From Stieleria sedimenti (GTDB lineage: Bacteria; Planctomycetota; Planctomycetia; Pirellulales; Pirellulaceae): 64,000 nucleotides of DNA. The translations under genes and the position numbers were made by a program. Of the stretch, positions 51,355-63,300 are shown piece by piece. Every line of letters starts with the position of its first letter. Position 1 is the stretch's first letter. Under the pieces are notes generated by a model. That model had not been told where the DNA came from, ran no database searches, and saw nothing but the letters and a program-made list of their open reading frames with translations. Location of the stretch: contig NZ_JANZKV010000007.1 of NCBI RefSeq assembly GCF_025060895.1, positions 2,777 through 66,776 of the forward strand, written 5' to 3'.

Positions 51355-54300
51355 GACGCTGGTCTCCTCGCTGACATGTTATTTCGATCGCGCTCGGTTT
51401 GCGCTGACGTCACGCGCCGTGTTCCATCACGTCTTCCATCACGTTTGGCCATTCCCGCGGCGAGCACAATGCCGCCCGTTGAGACCACCGGAACGCTGCC
51501 CAGCCGTTCCACGCTGCTCAGGTTGGGACGCTCGATCGGCACAGCGTTTGGCCCAGCGGCGGGTACAGCCTCGGGAATCTCCGGCGGCTGGGCGTCCGTC
51601 TCCCCGTCGGACTCGTTCGCTTCGCTTTCCAAAACCGGTTGGTCGTCGCTTTGAGATTCAATCGGTTGTCCGTCGCGAATGATGAAGTCCAACACCAGAC
51701 GTTCCGTTTGACCTTCGATCAAATAGATTCGATAACGATCATCGGGCAATCGCTTGAACAATTCCGGCAATTGGCTCAGTTCAAATCCCTCGCCCGAATT
51801 CGGGTCTTCCAGATCCGGCAGGCTGTACTCCTCGCGTCCCGGTTGGGAATCCCAAAGCTTGACTTCCCCCTCCGACTCGGCACCGAACGAAACGATTCGC
51901 AGCACATAGTAGCGCTGGCTGGTCACGACGGCGGAACCGACCGAATTATTGAACTGCAACGGAGGCGTCACGAAAACGATGCGTTGGGTGGCTGGAGTGG
52001 TGACGACGATCTGCTCGAACGTGCGGACGAAATCGACGCTGTCGGCTTCGGGCAACGGCGCCGAGAACGGCAGCAGCGCGCCTTCGACCCGCAGCGTGAC
52101 CGTGGTGGTGAACTCCGGACGATCCAGTAAGTCGGTCGTGTTTTGCCTCAACACGATCGAACCGTCGGCGATCGACGTCAGCGAGACGTTTACGTTGATG
52201 TCACCCTGATTCGGGGCGACGTCGTAAGAGTGCTGAAAGTTCACGCCGACCCCACCGCTGCTGATGCTCTTTTCCAGCGGGTTGCGGCGAGACGGGTCGC
52301 TGTCACCCGGGTTGCCCTCCAGCCAGTCCACTTCGGCGACAAACCCCAGCCCCGATGGATCATTCACCGTCACGTCGATCTGGGCGTTTCGCTGGGTGCC
52401 GCCGAGTAATTCACCGACTTGGGTTCCGCTGATCGGATTGGGCGAGTTGACCAGCACGCCGCTGATTTGCCCTTTGTTGGTTGCCACGATGGCGGAATCA
52501 TTGAGCGTCAGAACGCCGGTCCCGGCACCGTCGTCGTTGGCCGAGAGCGTGACCGACACCGCGTCGTTGCTGCCGGTGGTGACTCGGGCCACCGTGCCCA
52601 GTGCCAGGTCGTCGTCGGCACGCAAGGTGATCTGTCCCGTCCCCGAGGTGACCCAGGCATTGACGTTTAAATCCGACGCCGTGCCGACGGCTTCCAGACT
52701 GATTGAACCGCTGCTCGACGTGATGCGACTCGGGATGCGTCCGCCGCTGGACAGGTCGATGGTGCCGCCGGCCGATATCGAGATCTCGCCCGGGGAGAAT
52801 TGTTCGACCATCAAAATCGTGACGGCGTCGGATTCGTTGACCTGGATGTCTCCGCCGACGCGATTGATCGCCGTCAACGACGTGACATTGGTGTTGAGCC
52901 CGATCCCCGTCATCGCATCGACCGCCAACGCATTGGCGGTAATCGACGCTCCGCTGGTCTGCACGGCGCCACCCGAGGCGATCAATTCAAGATTGTCGGC
53001 GGGGTGATTGAAGGCGGCATCGACGGTCAGATGACTCGACGAAGCGGTCAGACGGATCGTTTGGGTCGATGCATCGGTCGATACCGTCGCCAGTTGGCTG
53101 GTGTTGAATGCGCCCTGGTGGACCAACGTGATGTTGCCGGCGGCGTCGACACCGCTCGTGGACAGTTCATAGGTCGTCGCATCGGCCGCCAGCGGGCTGC
53201 CAATCCCGATGCCGCCGGCGGCGACCAGACGCAAGGTGCCGGCCGTCGCGACGCCGCCACCGATCACGTCACCGGCCGCGGCGATTAGCGTCAAGTCATC
53301 GTTGGAATCTCCGATCAAGCTATCGACCGTCAAGTTCGCCGTCTCCGACGTCAGCGTGACGGTTTGGCTGGTGCCATGGGTCGACAGCGTCGTGATTTGA
53401 CTGGTGTTGAGCGGGCCGGTGTCGACCAGTGAGATGTTGCCGGCGGTACCTGCTGCCGACGACGTCAAACTGTAACTCGCCGCGTCGGCTCTGACTGCCG
53501 TAATTGCCCCGATGCCGCGGCCGGCGGACAGCGTCAAACTGTTGGCCGTCACCGTACCGCCGCCGTTGATGTCACCCAGTATGGCGGTGAAACGCAGATT
53601 GTCATTCACATCACCGATCGCACCACCGATGTTGAAGTCTCCCGTGCGAGTGGTCAGGTCGATCGTTTGTGATGACGCATCGGTCCCGATCATGAAATCA
53701 GCCGAGCCGACGTCCTCGACGGTGATGTCGCCTGCCGAGCCAAACCCGGCGGAGGTGAGCACGATCGTGTTGGCGTGGGTCAGCAGGAATGCGTCGATGC
53801 CGATTCCTCCGCTTGCGTTGACCGTCAAGTTGTTGGCCGTGACGGTCGACCCGCCGTTCACATCACCATTGCTGGTGATCAAGATCAGATTGTCATTGGA
53901 ATCGCCGATCGGTCCGCCGACGGTGAGATTGCCATTGCTAACGGTGACATTCGCCGTCTGCGTCGATGCCGCCGTCGCGATGGACAGATCGACGGCGTCA
54001 TTTTCAATCACGTTGATGTCGCCCGCTGCATCGGCTCCGTTGGTGGTCAGGTTCAACGTGTCTGCCTCGGTGCTCAGCGCCGTCCCGATCCCGATGCCGC
54101 CGGAGGAGATGATTGTCAGCGTCGCGGCGGACACGGTCGCGCCGCCCCCGACAACGTTCCCGGCGCCGGTGTTCAAATTCAGATGGTCCGTCGAATTGCC
54201 GAGCGCCCCGCCGACGATCAAATCGCCTGTCGAGACCGTCAAATTAATGGTTTGCGTTGACCCGTCGGTCGTCAGCGTGACCTGATCGGTGTTCAAGCTG

Positions 54301-57300
54301 TTGACACTGATCAATTCGATGTTGCCGGCCGCATCGACGCCTTGGGTTTCCAAGTTGTACGTCGCTGCGTTGGCGGTCACGGGCGTCGTGATTCCGATCC
54401 CGCCGGCGGCCTTGAGCGTCAGGTCGTTGGCGGTCACGGTGCCGGCGCCGCCGATGATGTTTCCGTCGCTCGCCGCGAACATCAGGCTATCGTTTCCGTC
54501 ACCGATCGCGCCGCCGACGGTGAAGTCGCCGGTCGTCAGCGTCACGGAAATCATCTGCCCCGAGGCGTCGGTCGAGATCGACAGATTGGCCGCGTCGGCT
54601 TGCACCACGCTGATGTTGCCCGCCGCGCCGATACCGGCGGAGGTCAGGTCGAGCGTGTTGGCGTCCGTTTGCAATGGGATGCCGTTGCCGATGCCGCCGC
54701 TGGAATCGACCGTCAAGAGGTCGGCGGTCACGGTTCCGCCGCCGACCACGTCGCCGTTGGATGTGATCAAGGTCAGGTCGTCATTCGCGTCACCGATCGG
54801 ACTGCTGATGGTCAGGTTTCCGTTGAGCACCCGCGCGATGACCGTTTGGGCGGATCCCGCGGTCGTGATCGATAGATTGACCGCGTCGGCTTCGATGACG
54901 GTGATATCGCCCAAACCGTTGATGCCGCTGGAGGTCAGATTCAAGTTGTCGGCGTCGGTATTGAGTGCCGTGCCGATTCCGATCCCGCCGCCGGCTTGGA
55001 CCGTCAGATCGGCCGCGGTCGCCGTGCCGCCGCCCTCGACGTTGCCGACCAAGGCGTTCAATGACAGGTTGTCGCCCGCTTCACCGATTGCGGCATCAAC
55101 GGTCAGGTTGCCCAAGGAAGCGGTCAGACTGACCGTCTGTGTGGTCGTGCCGGTGGACAGATTGGTGATCTGGCTGGTGCTGAGCGAATTGGTGTCAACC
55201 AGCGTGATATTGCCCGCAGCACCCGCACCGAGTGTGGCCAACGAGTAGCTTGCCGCGTCGGCGGTGATTTCGGTGCTGAGACCGATACCGCCCCCGGCGT
55301 GCAACACCAGCGTGTTCGCGGTCACCGTTCCGCCGCCTTCGATATTTCCTGCCGTCGCAATGAACGTCAGGCTGTCAGCGCCGTCGCCGATCGCGCCACC
55401 GATGGTGATGTCGCCGGTGGTTTGGGTGATTTCGATCAGCTGAGCCGAGGCGTGCGTATTGACCACGTAGGTGGTCGCGTCGAGTTCCTGCACCCGAATG
55501 TCTCCCGCCACCCCGATTCCGCCGGACGTCAGGTTCAGGGTGTCGGCATCGGTGTTCAAAACCGTCCCAATTCCGATCCCTGCGCTCGAGTTGACCGTCA
55601 ACGTAGCCGCCGTCGCGGTCGCGCCGCCGATGACGTTCCCGGCTGATGTGCGGAGCGTCAGGTTATCGATTGCATTTCCGATCGCGCCGCCGACGGTCAG
55701 ATCGCCGGCCAGGGCATCCAAACGAACGGTTTGTGCTGAACCGTCGGTCACCACGGTCACTTGATTCGTATTCAGGGCGTTGTTGTCAAACAACGTGATG
55801 TTTCCGTTCGCTGCATTTCCCGTCGTGGCCAAGTGATAGGTGCTCGCATCGGCCGTCACCGCGGTGCCGATGCCGATTCCGCCGCCCGCACTAAGACGAA
55901 GATGGTTGGCTATCGCCAGGGCGCCACCGTTCACATCACCGACCGATGCGTTGAGCGTCAGGTTATCGATTGAATTGCCGATCGCGTTGTTGATCAACAG
56001 ATTACCGGTCGAAGCGGTCAACTCGACCGTCTGGGCCGATAATGCGTTCGTCGTCAGCGTGACCTGGCTGGTGCTGAGAGCATTCGTGTCGATCAGCCGG
56101 ATGTCACCGGTTGCGGCAAGTCCCGACGTGTTCAAGATGTAATTCGCGGCATCGGCTTGCACGGCGTTTCCGGTTCCGATTCCACCATTGGCGATCAAGG
56201 TAAGCGTGTTGGCCGTCGCCGCCGCCGCGCCCCCGACGATGTTTCCGGCGCTGGCCCGCAACGTCAAATGGTCGCTTGAGTGTCCGATGGCGCCATCGAT
56301 CGTCAGATTTCCCGTCGACGCGGTGAGGTCGACGGTTTGGGTGCTCCCTTGCGTCGCCAACGTGACGTCTGACGTACCCAACGCGTTGGCATCGATCAGC
56401 GTGATATTCCCGCTGGCGTTCGTCCCCGAGGTCGTCAATTGGTATGAATTCGCATTGGCCGTGACGGCCGTGCCGATTCCGATGCCTCCGCCCGCAATGA
56501 GTGTCAGATCATTCGCCGTCACCAGGCCTCCCCCGACGATGTTTCCCGTCGTCGCGACGAAGGTCAAACTGTCATTTCCGTTTCCGATCGCTCCGCCGAC
56601 GGTGAAGTCGCCAGTGGACAGGGTCACGCTGATCGTCTGGGCCGAAGGGTCAGTTGTAATCGACAGATTCGACGCGCTGGCTTGAACGACCGTGATGTCT
56701 CCGGCGGCCCCGATGCCGGTGGTGGTTAGATCCAGTGTGTTGGCGTCGGTGTCAAGCGCAGTCAAGATACCGATTCCACCGCTGGAGTTGACGATCAACG
56801 TGTCCGCGGTCACCGTCGCGGGACCATCAATATTTCCGGCCGATGTGATCAAGGTAAGATTGTCGACGGCATCGCCGATCGCTGATCCAACCGTCAGATC
56901 GCCCGCCTCCGCGGTCAGGCTGACGGTTTGGACCGAACCGTCAGTTGACAGCGTCGTGATTTGATCGGTGTTGAGCGCATTGGCGTCGATCAACGTGATG
57001 TTGCCTGCGGTACCGATTCCTGTCGTCGTCAGGCTGTAGCCGGTTGCATCGGCGTTCACGGCAGTGCCGATCCCGATCCCACCGCCGGCGCTCAACGTCA
57101 ACGTGGCTGCGGTTGCGGTTCTGTTCGCATCTCCCACCACGTTGCCCAGCGCTGAAATCAAGGTCAGATGATCGGTGGCGTTGCCGATCGAGGCACCGAT
57201 CGTCAGATCGCCCGTCGATGCGGTCAGACTGATCGTTTGCGTCGAATTGTGGGTCGACAGTGTCGTGATTTGATTGGTGTTGAGTCCGTTGGTATCGACC

Positions 57301-60300
57301 AGGCGAATGTCGCCGTCTGCTCCGGTTCCGGTCGTCGTCAGACTGTAGGTCGCGGCGTTGGCCGTCACCGCCGTTCCGATCCCGATCCCACCACTGGCGC
57401 TGAGCGTCAAGTCGTTGGCCGTCACCGTGCCACCCCCGACGATGTTGCCGTCGGCGGCAATGAAGATCAAGCTGTCGCTGCCGTCACCGATCGCACCGCC
57501 AGCGGTGAAATCACCGGTCGTCAGCGTCACGCTGATCGTTTGAGCCGAAGCGTTGGTCGCAATCGAAAAGTTTGCGGCGTCGGCTTGAACGACTGAAATG
57601 TTGCCGGCCGCTGCGACACCGTGGGTGGTCAGGTTCAGGGTGTCGGCATCGGTGTCCAGCGATGTGCTGACGCCGATCCCGCCACTGGCATCGATCGTCA
57701 GCGTGTCCGCGGTCACGGTCGCGCCGCCGACCACATTGCCGCCGGAGGTGGTCAGGGTAACGTCGTCGTTGGCGTCTCCGACGTTGCCGCTGATGATCAG
57801 GTCACCGGTTGCCACCGTCACGTCGACCGTCTGTGCCGTCGCTGCGGTGTCGACCGAAAGATTCGCCCCGTTCGCCTCGATCACGGTGATGTTGCCGTTT
57901 GCCGCTGCGCCACCGCTGGTCAGGTTTAAGGTGCCGGCGTTCGTATTGAGCACGCCACCGATCCCGATGCCGCCGTCGGCGTTTACGGTCAGCGTTGCCG
58001 CGGTCGCGGTCGCACCTCCGATGACATCGCCGGCCGACGCGATCAACGTCAGGTGGTCGGTCGTGTTGCCGATTGCGACGCCGACGGTCAGATCACCGGT
58101 GGAAGCGGTCAGGCTGATCGTCTGCGCCGAGGCGGCCGTCGACAGGGTCGCAATTTGATTGGTGTTGAAGGCGCCGGTATCGACCAGCGTGATGTTGCCT
58201 GCAGCGTTTGCGCCCAATGTCGTCAAATGGTACGTCGTTGCGTCGGCCGTCACCGCCGTGCCGATCCCGATTCCACCGCTCGCGTCCAAGGTCAACGTGT
58301 TTGCCGCCACCGTGCCACCACCGACGATGTCGCCGTCAGCGGCGGTGAAGCTCAAGCTGTCACTCGCATCGCCGATCGCGCCGCCCAGCGTAAAATCACC
58401 GGTCGTCAATGTCACATCAATGGTTTGTGCGGAAGCGTCGGTTGCGACCGAAAGATTGGCGGCGTCAGCCTGGATTACCGTGATGTTGCCCGCGGCGGCA
58501 AACCCGGATGACACCAAGTTCAACGCGTTGGCGTCGGTCATCAAGGCTGTCCCGTTCCCAATGCCTCCACCAGCATTGACGGTCAACGTCTCCGCTATCG
58601 CCGTCGCGCCCCCGACGACGTCGCCGGTCGTTGCAATCAACGTCAGGTTGTCGGTGCCGTTTCCGATCGCATTTCCCACGGTCAGATTGCCGGTCGTCGC
58701 GGTCAGGCTGACCGTCTGTGCTGATGCATGCGTCGTGAGCGTGGTGATTTGATTGGTGTTCAGCGCCGCGACGTCGATCAGCGTGATGTCCCCCGCGGCG
58801 TCGGTTCCGGCGGTGGTCAGGCTGTAACTGGTCGCGTCGGCGGTCACGGCGGTGCCGACACCGATCCCGCCGCCGGCGTTCATCTCCAACGTCGCAGCGG
58901 TCGCGGTCGCACCCCCGACGATGTCGCCGGCGGTGGCGACGAGCGTCAGATCATCGACGGCGTTGCCGATCGCCGCTCCGATGGTCAGATCACCGGTGGT
59001 CGCGGTCAGGCTGACGAGTTGCTTCGATGCGACCGTGGATAGCAGCGTGATTTGATTGGTGTTGAAGGCTCCGGTGTCGACCAAGACGATGTCGCCGGTG
59101 TTGCCGAAGCCGGTCGTCGTCAAGCTGTAGCTGGTCGCGTCGGCCTGCACCGCGGTGCCGATTCCAATCCCGCCGCTGGCGTCAAGGGTAAGCGTGTTCG
59201 CCGTTGCCGTTGCCCCGCCGCCGACAATGTCGCCAGCCAGTGCGGTCAGGTTCAAGTGATCGTTTGCCTGTCCGATCGCCCCGTCGAGGGTCAAGTCACC
59301 GGTGGTCGCGGTCAAGTCGATCGTCTGCGCCGTCCCGGCGGTCACGAGTGTGGTGATTTGGCTGGTGCTGAGTGCTCCGGTGTCGATCAGCGTGATGTTG
59401 CCCGCGGCACCGGCACCGTCGGTGGTCAGACTGTAGCTGGCCGCGTTGGCCGTCAGGGCGGTGCCGACGCCGATCCCGCCGCTGGCGTTGAGTGTCAGGA
59501 CATTGGCGGTGACGGTTCCGCCGCCGACGATGTCGCCGCTGGAGGCGATGAAGGTCAGGCTGTCGTTGCCGTCGCCGATCGCACCGCCGACGGTGAAGTC
59601 ACCTGTGGTCAGCGTGATGCTGATCGTTTGCCCCGACGCATCGGTGGCGATCATCAGATTGGCGGCATCGGCCTGGACAACGGTGATGTCGCCGTCGGAG
59701 TTGGTTCCACCACTTGTCAGGTCCAAGGTGTTGGCATCGGTGTCCAGCGCCGTCCCGATGCCGATGCCGCCGCTGGCATCGATCGTCAGGGTATCGGCCG
59801 TGACCGTCGCTCCGCCGCCGACGTCTCCGCCGGAGGTGGTCAGGTTGATGTTGTCACTGGCATCACCGACGGCTCCGCTGATCGTCAGGTCACCGGTGGT
59901 GATCGTCACGTCGACGGTCTGTGCCGACGCGTCGGTGGCGACTGAAAGATTCGCCGTGTCGGCTTCGACGATCGTGATGTTACCGGCGGCGAGGGCGCCC
60001 GCGCTGGTCAGGGCCAGCGTGTCGGCGTCCGCATTGAACGTGGTGCCGATGCCGATTCCGCCAGCCGCGTTGATCGTCAGGGTTGCCGCCGTCGCAGTCG
60101 CGCCACCGACCACGTCGCCGGCGGTTGCAATCAGCGTCAGGTTGTCGGTGCCGTTTCCGATCGCCGCGCCCACGGTCAGATCATCGGTGGTTGCGGTCAG
60201 GCTGACCGTCTGTGCTGATGTATGGGTGGCCAAAGTGGTGATTTGAGTCGTATTCAATGCGCCGATGTCGATCAGCGTGATGTCCCCCGCGGCATCGGTT

Positions 60301-63300
60301 CCGGCGGTCGTCAGGCTGTAGCTGGTCGCGTCGGCGGTCACCGCGGTGCCGACACCGATCCCGCCGCCGGCGTTGAGCGTTAATGCGTCGGCAGTCGCGG
60401 TCGCTCCCCCGACGATGTCGCCGGCGGTGGCGACGAGCGTCAGATCATCGACGGCGTTACCGATTGCCGCTCCGATCGTCAGATCGCCGGTGGTCGCAGT
60501 TAGGCTGACGAGTTGCGCTGATGCGACCGTGGAAAGCAGCGTGATTTGATTGGTGTTGAAGGCTCCGGTGTCGACCAAGACGATGTCGCCGGTGTTGCCG
60601 AAGCCGGTCGTCGTCAAGCTGTAGCTGGTCGCGTCGGCTTGCACCGCGGTGCCGATTCCAATCCCGCCGCTGGCGTCGAGGGTCAAAGCATCAGCCGCTG
60701 CGGTTGCTCCGCCGCCGACAATGTCGCCAGCCAATGCGGTCAGGTTCAAGTGATCGTTTGCCTGTCCGATCGCCCCGTCGAGGGTCAAGTCACCGGTGGT
60801 CGCGGTCAGGTCGATCGTTTGCACCGTGCCGGCGGTCACGAGCGTGGTGATTTGACTGGTATTGAGCGCTCCGGTATCGATCAGCGTGATGTTGCCGGCG
60901 GCGGCAGCGCCGTCGGTGGTCAGACTGTACGTTGCCGCGTTGGCGGTCACGGCGGTGCCGATGCCGATCCCGCCGCTGGCGTTGAGTGTCAAGTCGTTTG
61001 CGATGACGGTTCCACCGCCGACGATGTCGCCGCCGGAGGCGATGAAGGTCAGACTGTCGTTGCCGTCGCCGATCGCACCGCCGACGGTGAAGTCACCGGT
61101 GGTCAGCGTGATGCTGATCGTTTGCCCGGACGCATCGGTGGCGATCATCAGATTGGCGGCATCGGCCTGGACAACGGTGATGTCGCCGTCGGAGTTGGTT
61201 CCACCACTTGTCAGGTCCAAGGTGTTGGCATCGGTGTCCAGCGCCGTCCCGATGCCGATCCCGCCGCTGGCATCGATCGTCAGGGTATCGGCCGTGACCG
61301 TTGCCCCGCCGACGATGTCTCCGCCGGAGGTGGTCAGGTTGATGTTGTCACTGACATCACCGACGGCTCCGCTGATCGTCAGGTCGCCGGTGGTCAGTGT
61401 GACATCGACCGTTTGCGCGTCTGCTGCGGTGGCGACCGAAAGGTTCGCGGTGTCGGCTTCGATGATGGTGATGTCGCCCGCCGAGGCAGTCCCGCCGCTG
61501 GTCAGGTTGAGCGTATCGGCGTCGGAATTGAAGGTCGCATTGATGCCGATGCCCGCGTCGGCATCGATCGTCAACGTTGCTGCCGTGGCAGTCGCGCCTC
61601 CATCGACGTCGCCGACGGTTGCAATCAGGGTCAGGTTGTCGGTGCCGTTTCCGATCGCCGCGTTCACGGTCAGGTCACCGGTGGTTGCGGTCAGGCTGAC
61701 TGTCTGTGCTGATGTATGGGTGGCCAAAGTGGTGATTTGAGTCGTATTCAATGCGCCGATGTCGATCAGCGTGATGTCCCCCGCGGCATCGGATCCGGCG
61801 GTCGTCAATTTGTAGCTGGTCGCGTCGGCGGTCACGGCGGTGCCGACACCGATCCCGTCGCTCGCGTTCATCGTCAACGTGGCAGCGGTCGCGGTCGCCC
61901 CCCCGACGATGTCGCCGGCGGTGGCAACGAGCGTCAGATCATCGACGGCGTTGCCGATCGCCGCTCCGAGGGTCAGATCGCCGGTGGTCGCTGTCAGGCT
62001 GACGAGTTGCGCCGATGCAACCGTGGAAAGCAGCGTGATCTGATTGGTGTTGAAGGCTCCGGTGTCGACCAAGACGATGTCGCCGGCGTTGCCGACGCCG
62101 GTCGTCGTCAAGCTGTAGCTGGTCGCGTCGGCCTGTACCTCGGTTCCGATGCCGATCCCGCCGCTGGCATTCAGCGTTAAGACGTTCGCGGTCACCGTTG
62201 CCACACCGCCGACGAGGTTGCCAGATGAAGCGATCAAGGAGAGATTGTCGTTGGCATCACCAATTGCCCCGCCGACGGTTAGGTCGCCGCTGGAAACGGT
62301 GACGCTGACCGTTTGCGCCGTGGCGGCCGTGGCGACGGACAGGTCCACGGCGTCCGCTTCGATGACCGTGATGTTTCCGGCACCGGCTGCGCCCCCGCTG
62401 GTCAGATCGAGTGTCTCGCTGTCGGTGTTGAGCGTGGTGCCGATTCCGATTCCGAGTCCGGCGTTGACGGTCAGCGTCGCAGCCGTCGCGGTCGCTCCGC
62501 CGACGACATCACCGGTGGTGGCGGTCAACGTCAGGTTGTCGATCGAGTTTCCGATCGCGTTGCCGACGGTCAGATGGCCCGTGAGCGCCGTCAAGTGAAC
62601 CGTTTGGGCCGTTCCGGCTGTCGTGAGAGTGACTTGGCTGGTGTTCAGCGTGTTGGTGTCACTAAGGTTAATATCACCGGCGGCATCGGCACCGGACGTC
62701 GTCAGCACGTAGGCTGTGGCGTCGGCGGTCACCGCGGTTCCGATTCCGATGCCGCCGCTGGCATCCAGCGTCAACGTGGCTGCCGTCGCCGTCAGGCCGC
62801 CCACAATATCGCCCGCCGTCGCGGTCAGGATCAGGTTGTCGATGGTGTTGCCGATGGCGGAGTCGATCGTCAGGTTTCCTGTCGTCGCGGTCAGGCTGAC
62901 CGTTTGAACCGACGCGACGCTGGACAGTGTCGTGATCTGGCTGGTGTTGAACGCGCCCGTGTCCACCAACGTGATGTTGCCCAACGCGCCGACGCCCAAC
63001 GTTGTCAGGCCGTAGCTGGCCGCATCGGCGGAGAATGTCGAGCCGATCCCGATCCCACCGCTGGCACTGATCACCAACGCATTTGCAGTGACGGTCGCTC
63101 CGCCGTCGACGTTTCCCGCCAAGGTGGTCAAGGTGATGTTGTCATTGCCGTCACCCATCGCGCTTCCGATGGTCAGGTCTCCGGTCGTCGCGGTGACTTG
63201 GATCGCCTGTGCCGTGGCGGCGGTTGCAACGGTCAGACTTGCCCCGTCGGCTTCGACCAATGTCATGTCGCCGGCACTGCCGGCACCGTCAGTTGTCAGG

